Below are positions 47,377-56,280 of a DNA stretch of 64,000 nucleotides, piece after piece. The DNA comes from Pseudomonas fluorescens. Lineage in GTDB: Bacteria > Pseudomonadota > Gammaproteobacteria > Pseudomonadales > Pseudomonadaceae. The DNA is taken from NCBI RefSeq assembly GCF_019212185.1, contig NZ_CP078138.1, forward strand, positions 5,004,501 to 5,068,500, written 5' to 3'. Position 1 is the first letter of the stretch. Each line of letters begins with the position of its first letter. The notes under the pieces were generated by a model, which saw nothing but the letters and a program-made list of their open reading frames with translations, made no database searches and had not been told where the DNA came from. A program made the position numbers and the translations under genes.

Positions 47377-48705
47377 TCAGAAAATCTCCAGGGGGTAATC
47401 GGTGATCAGCCGAAAATCATCGAGGTCGCCGGAACCCTGATCGGCATTGGCGCGATGCCAGGCCTGACGCAACCGCAGGCTCAAGCCCTTGGCCGGCCCG
47501 GCCGCCACCACGTAACGCAATTCGATGTTGGTCTCGCGATGCGCGCCGTCGTCGCCATAGCGCCCGGCGTAGGGACTGCCGAGCGCAATCCCGCCGCCGT
47601 CGATCCGGCTGCCCTCGATGTAGCGGACCATCATTGAGCTGCCGGGCAGCCCCAAGGCTGCGAACGAATAGTCGTAGCGAACCTGCCAGGAGCGTTCCCG
47701 AGGCCCGTTGAAATCGGAAAATTGCGCCGAGTTGGGCAGCCAGATCGAGGCCCCCTGGTCGTTGCCGTTGCGACCCTTGCGATCGTTATCACCGACGCCG
47801 AGGTAGTCGAACGGTGTGTCGCCGTGGACCTTCTGCAGCCCGAGCAGGAAGCGGTGGCTGCCCAGGCGCAGGTAAGTCGAGGCGCCCAGCGTCAGGTTGT
47901 CGATCTCGCCGGCGCGTGCCGTGCCGGTCTCGGTGGTCCGGTACAGGGTCAGGTTCAGCCCGGCTTCACGCTCGTCTGCCAATGCAAAGCGCGAACTCAG
48001 ATTCGCGTAGCCCTGGTACCAAATGTCCTCGAACTTCGCGCCGTACAACGCCAGCGAGTGCCCCGGCGCCCATTGCCAGGTAGCGCCGGCATAGTCGGCG
48101 CGCGGCGTGCTGACCTCAGCCATCACCGCCCATAGGTCACCGTCGGCGTTGGTGGTCACCGGACTGGTGGCCGAGGTGAAATGGCCAGCCTGCACATCCA
48201 GGTCATCGTGCTCGCGGCTGCGCAGGCTCAGGCCGGTGGCGGTCTGCGGCACGATGCGGAAGTGACTGACACCGAACACCGGGGTATCCGGGCGCTGTTC
48301 GCCCACCTTCAGTTCGGTCTTTGACAGCCGCAGTTTCAGCGCCGCGCCGGCCTTGGCATATTCGTCGGCCGGCTCGCCGTTATCACGCACCGGCAGGTTG
48401 CGTGTGCCGGTCTTGCCCGCCGAGGCATCGAGACGCAGCCCCTGGTAAACGAACCCGTCCATCCCGAACCCGAGGGTGCCAGGGGTGAAGCCGGAGCTGA
48501 AGTCGAGGTTGATGCCCTGGGTCCAGTCACGCTGGTCTGGACGCCCTTCTTCCTTGCTGCGGTTGAAATAGGAATTGCGCAGCAACAGCTTGAGCTGGCT
48601 GCCCTCGACGAGACTGCCCCAGCCCTCGGCAGGCGCCGTTACCGCATGGGCCGGCAGGGCCAGAAGGCCCGAAATCAGGGGCACGGCTGAGCGAAATACG
48701 CGCAT
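47377..48705 (-). CDS. OprD-family outer-membrane porin
   Basis: The 442-residue precursor starts at 48705 (MRVFRSAVPLISGLLALPAH) with GAGGA upstream. It ends in Phe (RLITDYPLEIF). It shows OprD-family features: LLLRNSYFNRSKEEGRPDQRDW near the N-terminus, GLRLDASAGKTGTRNLPVRD, and MVRYIEGSRIDGGG with ETNIELRYVVAAGPAKGLSLR near the end. OprD porins pass specific small substrates. Its neighbours suggest an aromatic amino acid-like compound, which is inferred. Confidence 0.85.
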   Translation of the reverse strand: MRVFRSAVPLISGLLALPAHAVTAPAEGWGSLVEGSQLKLLLRNSYFNRSKEEGRPDQRDWTQGINLDFSSGFTPGTLGFGMDGFVYQGLRLDASAGKTGTRNLPVRDNGEPADEYAKAGAALKLRLSKTELKVGEQRPDTPVFGVSHFRIVPQTATGLSLRSREHDDLDVQAGHFTSATSPVTTNADGDLWAVMAEVSTPRADYAGATWQWAPGHSLALYGAKFEDIWYQGYANLSSRFALADEREAGLNLTLYRTTETGTARAGEIDNLTLGASTYLRLGSHRFLLGLQKVHGDTPFDYLGVGDNDRKGRNGNDQGASIWLPNSAQFSDFNGPRERSWQVRYDYSFAALGLPGSSMMVRYIEGSRIDGGGIALGSPYAGRYGDDGAHRETNIELRYVVAAGPAKGLSLRLRQAWHRANADQGSGDLDDFRLITDYPLEIF

Positions 48706-48832
48706 GACATCCTCGTACGACTTAATACTCATGGTCAGCGGGCAAGCCGCTCCCTACCCGGACGGCGAAGCGCCCGGGGACGGATTGTTCAGGGAATGGA
48801 TGGCCCGATCTTTCGATCAGGCCAGGGCCGGC

Positions 48833-50248
48833 TCAGTGCCGAATCGGCAGCGGACGAGGCGCCTCACCCTCGACGGAGCGTGACTTGCGAAAACGCAGGA
48901 AGTAGATCAATCCCATCACCAGCAGGAAGGGCACACCGCAGACCAGGGTCAGGGCGAACTCCTCGGTGAATAGCGTGGTCAGCATCACTGCAAGCATCAG
49001 CAGCAGCCCGGCCAGGCTGGTCCAGGGGTAGCCCCACAGACGGAACTCCAGGGACGCGCTGTCCTGACGACGGCGGAAGAACAGGTGGGTGAGGAAGATT
49101 CCGGCCCAGGTGAACATCGCGCCGAACATGGCGATCGACATCATCAGGGTGAAGGCGTCCTTCGGGTAGGCGATGTACAACAAAGTGCCCAGACCGATCC
49201 CCAGCGACGACACCAGCAGGGCCGCCAACGGCACACCGCGAGCGCTCAATCGCCCGAACAGTGCCGGCGCCTGGCCAGCTCGCGCCAGGCTAAACATCAG
49301 CCGTGACGTGATGTACAGCTGGCTATTCATCGCCGATAGCGCGGCGATCAGGATCACCCCGTTGAACACTGCTCCGGCGTAGGGAACGCCCGTCGCGTGC
49401 ATCACCGTGACAAACGGGCTCTGGCCACCGTTGTTCTGCCCCCATGGCAAGATTGCCAAGACCAGTGCGATGGTCAGCAGGTAGAACACCACCAAGCGCA
49501 CCACGGTGATGCGGAAGGCCTTGGTGACTGCGCGCTTGGGATCCTTGGCCTCACCCGCCGCGACCGCGATCATCTCGATGCTCAGGTAGCTGAAGAACGC
49601 CACGATGACCGCTACCCAGGTCCCCCACATGCCGTTGGGAAAGAAGCCACGATCATTGGTGTAGTTGGCGAAACCGATGGTCGAATCCGCTGGCGCCCCA
49701 TAAACCACCCAGGCGCCCAACAGAATGAAGGCGACGATGGCGCACAGCTTGAGCAGCGAGAACACATACTCGATGGCGCCGAAGACCTTGACGCTTAGCA
49801 CGTTGCTCAACACCAGCGCCGCCGAGAAGGTGATCATCCAGTAGCCGCCCGGCACGTCCGGGAACCAGTACTTCATGTACATCGCCGCAGCCGTGATCTC
49901 GGTGCCCACCGCAAAGACAATGGACGCCCAGTATGCATAGCGAATGAGGAAGCCGAACCAGGGCGCCACGTAGAACTCGGCGAAAGAACCGAAGGAGCCC
50001 GACGTCGGATGGCGAACGGTCATTTCTGCCAGACAGCCCATCAGGAGCAGCGCGATCACGGCACCGATGCCATAACTCAGCAGCACGCTGGGACCGGCAA
50101 AGCCAATGGCAAAGCCGCTGCCGAGGAACAGCCCGGTGCCAATAGCGCCGCCAATGGCAATCATCGACAGCTGGCTACTGGTCAGGCTTTGTTTCAGGCC
50201 CTGCTCGCGCTGGACCAGGTTATCGAAAGAGCTTGTTGTTTTTGTCAT
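48833..50248 (-). CDS. Amino acid permease of the AAT (APC) family
   Basis: The 471-residue inner-membrane protein has 12 predicted membrane segments and the AAT signature MIAIGGAIGTGLFLGSGFAI near residue 35. FFSYLSIEMIAVAAGEAKDPKRAV contains the consensus Glu of segment 6. Relatives carry aromatic amino acids, phenylalanine or GABA. With kynU 31 bp upstream on the same strand, kynurenine or tryptophan uptake is the best guess. The ATG at 50248 has only a weak ribosome site; a TTG eight codons earlier is an alternative. Confidence 0.85.
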   Translation of the reverse strand: MTKTTSSFDNLVQREQGLKQSLTSSQLSMIAIGGAIGTGLFLGSGFAIGFAGPSVLLSYGIGAVIALLLMGCLAEMTVRHPTSGSFGSFAEFYVAPWFGFLIRYAYWASIVFAVGTEITAAAMYMKYWFPDVPGGYWMITFSAALVLSNVLSVKVFGAIEYVFSLLKLCAIVAFILLGAWVVYGAPADSTIGFANYTNDRGFFPNGMWGTWVAVIVAFFSYLSIEMIAVAAGEAKDPKRAVTKAFRITVVRLVVFYLLTIALVLAILPWGQNNGGQSPFVTVMHATGVPYAGAVFNGVILIAALSAMNSQLYITSRLMFSLARAGQAPALFGRLSARGVPLAALLVSSLGIGLGTLLYIAYPKDAFTLMMSIAMFGAMFTWAGIFLTHLFFRRRQDSASLEFRLWGYPWTSLAGLLLMLAVMLTTLFTEEFALTLVCGVPFLLVMGLIYFLRFRKSRSVEGEAPRPLPIRH

Positions 50249-50279
50249 ATTCGAGTGCTCAGGTCTGGTCAAGGAGGAA

Positions 50280-51524
50280 TCAGGTCACCGACTTCCTGGC
50301 GATGAACTGCGGCGCATTCCATTCGCCGCTTGCGAGAACCTCGCGCAGCGCCTGGACGCTGTCCCAGATGTTCACGTAGCTGTTATAGAGCGGGGCAAAG
50401 CCAAAGCGCAGAATGTCCGGGGCGCGGAAGTCGCCGATCACCCCACGGGCAATCAACGCTTGCATGACCGGGTAGGCATTGGCGTGCGCCAGCGACACCT
50501 GGCTGCCGCGCTGCGCGGCATCACGCGGCGAGCGTAATTCCACACCCAGTCCTGCCAACTGTTCGTCACACAGCTGAATGAACAGATCACAGAGGGCAAC
50601 GCTCTTGTTTCGCAGCACCTGCATGTCGACGCCGTCGAACATTTCCAGTGACGCTTCCAGGGCCAGGATGCCCAACTGGGGAGCGGTGCCCACCAGCATG
50701 CGGTCGATGGTCGGGTGAGCCTCGTAGTCGTGGGTGAAGTCGAAGGGCCGAGCATGCCCGTGCCAGCCGGTCAGCGGCTGACGTACGTGCGGAATATGGC
50801 GTTCGGCGACATAGACGAAAGCCGGTGCGCCCGGCCCGCCGTTCAAGTACTTGTAGCCGCAACCGACGGCAAAATCGGCCTCTACGCCGTTCAGGTCGAT
50901 CGGCATGGCCCCGGCGGAGTGGCACAGATCCCACACCACCAAGGCCCCGACTTCATGGGCACGCGCCGTGATGGCGGCCATGTCATAGCGGCGCCCAGAC
51001 TTATAGTTCACGTGCGTCAGGGACAGGATCGCAACCTCTTCGTTGAGCGCCGCCAGCACCTCGTCCGGTTCAACGCAACGCAGCTCGGATCCGGTCAGCT
51101 CGGCCACGCCGGAGGCGACATAGACGTCGGTGGGAAAATTCCCCCGCTCGCCAAGGATCACCTTGCGTCCCGGTTGCATGCGGGTAGCCGCGACCAGCAC
51201 CTTGAACAGGTTGATGGAAGTGGAATCGGCGACGATCACCTCATGGGCACCCGCACCGATCAGCCGGGCAATCTTGCCGCCCGTGCGCTGCGGCGCGGGG
51301 TACCAATCAGCATCGTTCCAGGAGCGAATCAGCCCCTGGGCCCACTCCTGCTTCAGCACTCGCTCAACGCGCGCCGGCACATGAGCGGGCATGGCGCCCA
51401 GGGAGTTGCCATCGAGATAGATCTCCCCGGACGGGAGATCGAATCGCCCACGGGATTCACCCAGGGGGTCATCGTGATCGAGACGTTCAAAATGCTCGCG
51501 GGTGAGCGGGACGGACAAAGACAT
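50280..51524 (-). CDS. kynU: Kynureninase
   Basis: This PLP enzyme cleaves kynurenine or 3-hydroxykynurenine to anthranilate or 3-hydroxyanthranilate plus alanine. The 414-residue protein has ADSTSINLFKVLVAA, WDLCHSAGAMPIDLNG (PLP Asp and neighbours), the Schiff-base Lys in GCGYKYLNGGPGAPAF, and TGWHGHARPFDF. The start at 51524 gives the usual N-terminus. No anthranilate dioxygenase is nearby, while the 3-hydroxyanthranilate route is, so the 3-hydroxy substrate is likely here. Confidence 0.93.
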   Translation of the reverse strand: MSLSVPLTREHFERLDHDDPLGESRGRFDLPSGEIYLDGNSLGAMPAHVPARVERVLKQEWAQGLIRSWNDADWYPAPQRTGGKIARLIGAGAHEVIVADSTSINLFKVLVAATRMQPGRKVILGERGNFPTDVYVASGVAELTGSELRCVEPDEVLAALNEEVAILSLTHVNYKSGRRYDMAAITARAHEVGALVVWDLCHSAGAMPIDLNGVEADFAVGCGYKYLNGGPGAPAFVYVAERHIPHVRQPLTGWHGHARPFDFTHDYEAHPTIDRMLVGTAPQLGILALEASLEMFDGVDMQVLRNKSVALCDLFIQLCDEQLAGLGVELRSPRDAAQRGSQVSLAHANAYPVMQALIARGVIGDFRAPDILRFGFAPLYNSYVNIWDSVQALREVLASGEWNAPQFIARKSVT

Positions 51525-51684
51525 GCGAATTCCTTTATTACTTGTTCTTCTGGAAAGGAGCGGCGGCCACCAATCGGCGAACCCCTGCAAGGATTCGCCG
51601 CAAAATTGCGCGACGCATCCCGGTGCATGCAGGGATGTTACCCCCTGCCGTCAATTACCTATAAATAGAAAGAAGGCTCATAGC

Positions 51685-51701
51685 TATTACGCTTGGTAAT
51701 A
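51685..51701. promoter_or_regulatory. Palindrome upstream of kynU
   Basis: TATTAC-GCTTG-GTAATA is a perfect 6-bp dyad with a 5-base centre, in the AT-rich 270-bp gap between kynU and the divergent gene at 51795. It could be an operator for either gene. The binding protein is unknown. Confidence 0.4.
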
Positions 51702-51794
51702 CATGAACCGAATGTGCTCCTATTAGGAAGGTTGAAAAATTGATTGCCGAATAAAAGGTGTATCGGCGCAACTCACCCCCAAGGATCGCCCTCC

Positions 51795-52754
51795 ATGAAA
51801 TTCGACCTCGCCTACTGCCTCAGCCTCGACTCCAAGCTGTCGATCTATGACGTGCGCGATCTTAATTTCGACGAGACCATGGCCTTCGATTCCTCCAAGG
51901 AGCGCTTCCAGTGCCCTAACGATGCCTGTCGCCTGGCCTTCGGTGCAGGGAATGTGCTGGGGACGATCAATGCCAAGAGCGTGAATTACATCCGGACGCC
52001 GCATTTCAAGAATGTGCCCAGTACCCGGCATGTCGAGGGTTGTCCCTATGTCAGCCTCAAGGCGCCAAGCGTCGAAAACGGGGAAACGGATGACGGGCCG
52101 GAGGAGCATTTTCCGTCGGAGTTGTTGCTGGCTCGGCGTGAGTATGTGCGCAAGCCGGTGGGTGCTTCTGCCGTTGCAGGCGACTTGCCTGTGCAGCAGC
52201 CTGAGACTTTATCCACTCGGCCGATCACGGCGCCCCCTGCCGCGGAGTCGGCGCCGGGCAAGACCAGTGTGTTTGCCCACCCGGTGGAATGTTTCGTTTC
52301 AAACTTCGCTAACAAGGAACTGCTCAAGCGCATGCCGCTGAAGATCGGCGAGCACAAGGCGTCCTACGCGTCATTCTTCAAGAAGATCGAATACCTGCAG
52401 GATAACCAGGGGTTGGTGTACTGGGGCAGGATCAAGGAGATCAAGGACTACACCCAGAGTTTTCGTATCGATTTTGAGAAGAAGGTCTGGTTCGAGAAGA
52501 AGCCCTATTCGGTCACCCTGTACCTGGGTAAAAAACTGATCGAGGGCTACCGCAAGCGCAAGGCGTTTCTCGAGGAGATCAAGCACGCGATTGAAAGCGA
52601 GCACGAGTTGTATTGCTTCTTTTATGGGGTGATGCCGCAGCTCAAGCAGGTACCGAGCAAGAAAAAACCTGATCAGACGTTCGGAGTGTTCAGTGCCAAC
52701 ATCGAGAATCTCGACCACTTCATCATCCGCGAGGCACCGGGCCTGGACCATTGA
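51795..52754 (+). CDS. Unknown 319-residue protein with a Cys-rich N-terminal part
   Basis: No signal peptide or membrane segment is seen. The first 85 residues contain FQCPNDACRLAF and, later, HVEGCPYVSL, so a zinc site is possible. A low-complexity Pro/Ala linker (about 120-165) leads to a C-terminal domain of about 150 residues rich in Lys, Glu and aromatic residues (KKIEYLQDNQGLVYWGRIKEI, VTLYLGKKLIEGYRKRKAFLEEI). I recognise no family. Two-domain shape with a linker suggests a binding protein. It is monocistronic, with TGGACCATTGA ending it. Confidence 0.6.
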   Translation: MKFDLAYCLSLDSKLSIYDVRDLNFDETMAFDSSKERFQCPNDACRLAFGAGNVLGTINAKSVNYIRTPHFKNVPSTRHVEGCPYVSLKAPSVENGETDDGPEEHFPSELLLARREYVRKPVGASAVAGDLPVQQPETLSTRPITAPPAAESAPGKTSVFAHPVECFVSNFANKELLKRMPLKIGEHKASYASFFKKIEYLQDNQGLVYWGRIKEIKDYTQSFRIDFEKKVWFEKKPYSVTLYLGKKLIEGYRKRKAFLEEIKHAIESEHELYCFFYGVMPQLKQVPSKKKPDQTFGVFSANIENLDHFIIREAPGLDH

Positions 52755-52864
52755 CGGTCGCCCAGGATCACATTCATCAAAAAAATGAGTTTGATCCGGA
52801 CGCAAAACAACTGTACAAAAACACAGTACTTGTTGATTTGCCACTCAAACGCCCGGAGCAAGCC

Positions 52865-53182
52865 ATGGCCTCAATTGCAATGAAAGTCACCCTGGAGCGA
52901 ATCGCCCTGTTCCAGTTCACCCCCAAACACTGCGCCCAGGCGCGCGCCATGCTGGACTGGTCCGTTGCGGATCTGTCCCGCGAGTCCGGCGTCAGCGTAG
53001 AAGCGATCCAGCGGTTTGAAGCCGGTGCCGAAGTTCTCGAGGTCACGCGATTGGCCCTCACCTACCGACTGGAGGCCGAGGGGCTGGTGTTCTTCCCCGG
53101 ATTTGCCCCTGGCCGTGGCATGAGCGTCAGGGGGGTGGCGCCCAATCCAGTGGGGCGAGCGGATTTTGTGATGATCGAATAA
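52865..53182 (+). CDS. Small XRE-type helix-turn-helix protein
   Basis: The 105-residue protein starts at 52865 (MASIAMKVTLERIALFQF) with GGAG upstream. Residues 25-70 form an XRE-like helix-turn-helix (ARAMLDWSVADLSRESGVSVEAIQRFEAG). The tail (LVFFPGFAPGRGMSVRGVAPNP) is of the kind seen in small XRE regulators. The open frame extends 38 codons further upstream but without conserved sequence. The target is unknown. Confidence 0.7.
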   Translation: MASIAMKVTLERIALFQFTPKHCAQARAMLDWSVADLSRESGVSVEAIQRFEAGAEVLEVTRLALTYRLEAEGLVFFPGFAPGRGMSVRGVAPNPVGRADFVMIE

Positions 53183-53190
53183 AGGCGGCC

Positions 53191-54246
53191 CTAGCCCCTG
53201 GCAACCACCTGCTCGGTCGCCCCCTCGACCTCCAGCCACCAGGCGTGTCCGCTCGACGGTTGGTCAAGGTTGAACGCTTCACCCATCTGCGGCGTGGCGA
53301 TGGACACATTGCGCTCCCAGGCCAAGGCCAGGATGCGATCGAAGGGTTCGTGCCAGGCGTGCATGGAAAGGTCAAAGGTGCCGTTGTGGATGGGCAGCAG
53401 CCAGCGCCCCTTCAAGTCGATGTGGGCTTGCAGGGTTTGTTCCGGCTGCATGTGGATCAACGGCCATTCGACGTTGTAAGCGCCGGTCTCCATCAAGGTC
53501 AGGTCGAAAGGACCGAATTGCTCGCCGATACGTTTGAAGCCATCGAAGTAGCCGGTGTCGCCGCTGAAAAAGATTCGCCTGTCCGCATCGATGATGACCC
53601 ACGATGCCCACAGCGTACTGTTGCCGTCGAACAAGCCACGGCCGGAGAAGTGCTGGGAGGGCGTGGCAATAAAATGAATGCCGCCGACCTGGGTGCCTTG
53701 CCACCAATCCAGTTGGCGTACCTTGCCGGCATCAACACCCCACTTGATCAAGGTCTCACCCACACCCAGAGGCGCCAGGAAGCACTGGGTCTTGCTCGCC
53801 AGAGTCAGGATGGTCTGATGGTCCAGGTGATCGTAATGATCGTGGGACAGGATCACTGCTTCGATTTCCGGCAGCTCTTGAAGGCTGAGGGGTGGCTGGT
53901 GAAAGCGTTTGGGGCCGGCCCATTGCACCGGGGAGGCACGCTCGGCAAAGACCGGGTCGGTCAGCCAGAACTTGTCTCGCAGTTTCAGCAGCAGGGTCGA
54001 ATGTCCAAGCCGGAAGACACTGTGATTGGGTGCCTCGAGTAACTGCTCGCGGGTCAGCCCTTGAACCGGAATGGTCCCGTCAGGTCGCGTGTTGCGCGGC
54101 TTGTTGAAGAGCATGTTCCAGAAGATTTTCAGGGTCTTGCGCAGCCCTGGTTGGCGTACCACCGCATGATTGCGATAACGCCCCTGTTCCTGTCGTGAGG
54201 TTTTCAAGGTGTTGGCGTTGTCTGCCAGGTAAGAAAAAGTGGCCAT
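53191..54246 (-). CDS. Metallo-beta-lactamase-fold hydrolase, NAPE-PLD/UlaG-like
   Basis: The 351-residue protein has GHSTLLLKLRDKFWLTDPVF at the start of the fold and the metal motif HDHYDHLDH (HxHxDH). Further metal-binding sites are TPSQHFSGRGLFD, FSGDTGYFDGF and PIHNGTFDLSMHAWHEPFDR, as in NAPE-phospholipase D-like bacterial proteins. The substrate is unknown. The start at 54246 is chosen because the 22 residues before it lie in the regulatory gap. It is divergent from a TetR gene that probably represses it. Confidence 0.85.
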   Translation of the reverse strand: MATFSYLADNANTLKTSRQEQGRYRNHAVVRQPGLRKTLKIFWNMLFNKPRNTRPDGTIPVQGLTREQLLEAPNHSVFRLGHSTLLLKLRDKFWLTDPVFAERASPVQWAGPKRFHQPPLSLQELPEIEAVILSHDHYDHLDHQTILTLASKTQCFLAPLGVGETLIKWGVDAGKVRQLDWWQGTQVGGIHFIATPSQHFSGRGLFDGNSTLWASWVIIDADRRIFFSGDTGYFDGFKRIGEQFGPFDLTLMETGAYNVEWPLIHMQPEQTLQAHIDLKGRWLLPIHNGTFDLSMHAWHEPFDRILALAWERNVSIATPQMGEAFNLDQPSSGHAWWLEVEGATEQVVARG

Positions 54247-54349
54247 GTGCAAATGACTCCAGAAACCGATGAAAACGAGGATTTCTATGTGGAATTGAAC
54301 TGGCCAATGCACGCACGCTTCAGCCGTAAACTCTAATTTTCACCCACAG

Positions 54350-54371
54350 AACTACACTGCACGGTGTAGTT
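54350..54371. promoter_or_regulatory. TetR-type operator between the hydrolase gene and the TetR gene
   Basis: AACTACAC-N6-GTGTAGTT is a perfect 8-bp inverted repeat in the 199-bp divergent intergenic region. It is a good candidate binding site for the TetR protein encoded at 54446. A related, less perfect stretch (AACTACCGAGTGTAACT) lies 30 bp further on. Confidence 0.7.
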
Positions 54372-54445
54372 TCTACATTGCATCAAAGCCGGGACTAAGT
54401 AAACTACCGAGTGTAACTCTTCATCTGACGTGTCGAAGCCCAGTT

Positions 54446-55054
54446 ATGACAGCTCCTCAGCGACTCACCGAGCGTAAGCGCGAATCCATTGTCCAGGCGG
54501 CGATTGCCGAGTTCCGCGTCAGCGGTTTCGACATCACCAGCATGGACAAGATCGCTGCGACTGCCGGTGTGTCCAAGCGCACGGTGTACAACCACTTTCC
54601 GAGCAAGGATGAGTTGTTCAGCGAAATCCTGCGCCGCTTATGGACCAATGTCACGGCCGAACAAGACACCGCCTACATTCCCGGTCAGCCACTGCGCGAG
54701 CAATTGCGCCACCTGTTGCAGTGCAAGCTGCAGATGCTTGCCGACGACAGTTTCCTCGACCTGGCACGCGTGGCCATTGCTGCAACCATTCACTCCCCGG
54801 AGCGCGTCCAGGACATGGTCCTGCGCATCGCCGAGCGCGAAGAAGCGCTGACCCTGTGGATTCGCGCAGCTCAGGCTGACGGCCAACTCAAGCCGGTCGA
54901 TCCCGGATTCGCGGCCCAGCAGATGCACGGGATGCTCAAGGCGTTCGCCTTCTGGCCGCAGATTTCGCTGAATCAACCACCGCTGTCAGCCGAGATGCAA
55001 AGTACGGTGATTGAATCGGCGCTGGACATGTTCCTCGCCTGTTATCAATGCTGA
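54446..55054 (+). CDS. TetR-family transcriptional regulator
   Basis: The 202-residue protein has an N-terminal TetR DNA-binding domain (RESIVQAAIAEFRVSGFDIT, AATAGVSKRTVYNHFPSKDELF) and a C-terminal ligand domain of the AefR-like type. It is divergent from the metallo-hydrolase gene with a strong palindrome between them, so it likely represses that gene and itself. The inducer is unknown. Confidence 0.87.
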   Translation: MTAPQRLTERKRESIVQAAIAEFRVSGFDITSMDKIAATAGVSKRTVYNHFPSKDELFSEILRRLWTNVTAEQDTAYIPGQPLREQLRHLLQCKLQMLADDSFLDLARVAIAATIHSPERVQDMVLRIAEREEALTLWIRAAQADGQLKPVDPGFAAQQMHGMLKAFAFWPQISLNQPPLSAEMQSTVIESALDMFLACYQC

Positions 55055-55221
55055 GCCGCCTTAAGCGCTGATTTGCGCTACGCTCCCATGCCTGTGAGTT
55101 TCGCGGGCTACGGATGCGCACCCGTGGGATAAATGACACTATTGGGCGATTGACCCCCATCTTTGGAAACTTTGGAAAAACACGACAAGTTATTTCAAAG
55201 CGACACGAGTGCCTTTCATTC

Positions 55222-56280
55222 ATGGAAAACCAACGCGGCAAAGGGCTGTCGTTTGCCAAGCGCATCTACAAACCCAGGATCATTGGCCTGGGCATTGGCT
55301 GCCTCAGCGTAGCCGCCGGCCTCTATTCATTGTCCCCACCCGCCTGGGTCTGGGGACTGCTGCTATTCAATGCTGCGATCTGGCCACACCTGGCCTTTCA
55401 ACTGTCGTGCCGCTCGGCATTTCCCTACAAGGCTGAACGTCGCAATCTGCTGATTGATTCGTTGGCTGGCGGATTCTGGGCCGCCACCATGCATTTCAAT
55501 CCCCTGGCGACGGTGACCATCCTCTCGATGATGGCGATGAATAATGTCGCCGCCGGAGGCGTACGCCTGCTGCTTCAGGGCAGCCTCGCGCAGCTGGTGG
55601 GGATCGCCGTGTCCTGGAGCCTGCTGGGAAGCGGTTTTACATTCTCGGTCAGCCTGGTTCAGGTTTACGCCTGCCTGCCCATGCTGACCCTCTACCCTCT
55701 GGCTGTGGGCATGGTCTGTTACCAACTGGCGATTAAGCTGTCCGAGCACAAGCGCGCGCTGAGTGCCTTGAGTCGCACTGACAGCCTGACCGGCCTGTTC
55801 AACCACGGCGCCTGGAAGGATCTGCTGCAACTCTCCTTCCTTGAGTGCCAGCAACCCTCAAACACAGCCACCATCGGCCTGATCGATATCGACCATTTCA
55901 AGGCCATCAATGACACCTACGGGCACATTGTCGGGGACAGCGTCCTGCGCCAACTCAGCCTGGAGCTCAAACGCAACCTGCGCGAGAGCGACGTGGCGGG
56001 ACGCTATGGCGGCGATGAGTTCTGCGTGATTTTGCCGAACCTGCCCCAGGACCAAGCCATCGAAGTAATGGAGCGCTTGCGCCTGGTATTCAGCCAGTAT
56101 CGGCATCCACAGGTCGCTGCATTGAAAGTCAGCCTGAGTATTGGCCTGGCGACCTATCAGCCACGCTTCAGCGACGCGGCCCAGTGGCTCGACGAAGCGG
56201 ACAAGGCGCTGTACAGCGCCAAGAGCAATGGTCGCAACCGCACTGACAGCGCCCGGATCACTGCGACGAATCCAGCCTGA
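55222..56280 (+). CDS. Diguanylate cyclase with MASE2-type membrane domain
   Basis: The 352-residue protein has about five membrane segments in the first 175 residues (MASE2-like, as in AdrA/DgcC), then a GGDEF domain. The active-site GGDEF motif is intact (AGRYGGDEFCVILPNL), with TDSLTGLFNHGAW and IDIDHFKAINDTYGHIVGD. It should make cyclic di-GMP from two GTP. No RxxD inhibitory site is seen at the usual place before GGDEF. The start at 55222 (MENQRGKGLSF) has a weak ribosome site. Confidence 0.87.
   Translation: MENQRGKGLSFAKRIYKPRIIGLGIGCLSVAAGLYSLSPPAWVWGLLLFNAAIWPHLAFQLSCRSAFPYKAERRNLLIDSLAGGFWAATMHFNPLATVTILSMMAMNNVAAGGVRLLLQGSLAQLVGIAVSWSLLGSGFTFSVSLVQVYACLPMLTLYPLAVGMVCYQLAIKLSEHKRALSALSRTDSLTGLFNHGAWKDLLQLSFLECQQPSNTATIGLIDIDHFKAINDTYGHIVGDSVLRQLSLELKRNLRESDVAGRYGGDEFCVILPNLPQDQAIEVMERLRLVFSQYRHPQVAALKVSLSIGLATYQPRFSDAAQWLDEADKALYSAKSNGRNRTDSARITATNPA

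Noticed and set aside
45619..47637. 672-codon plus-strand ORF opposite the LVIVD-repeat gene
   Set aside because: It is an antisense shadow of a gene with signal peptide and clear repeats.
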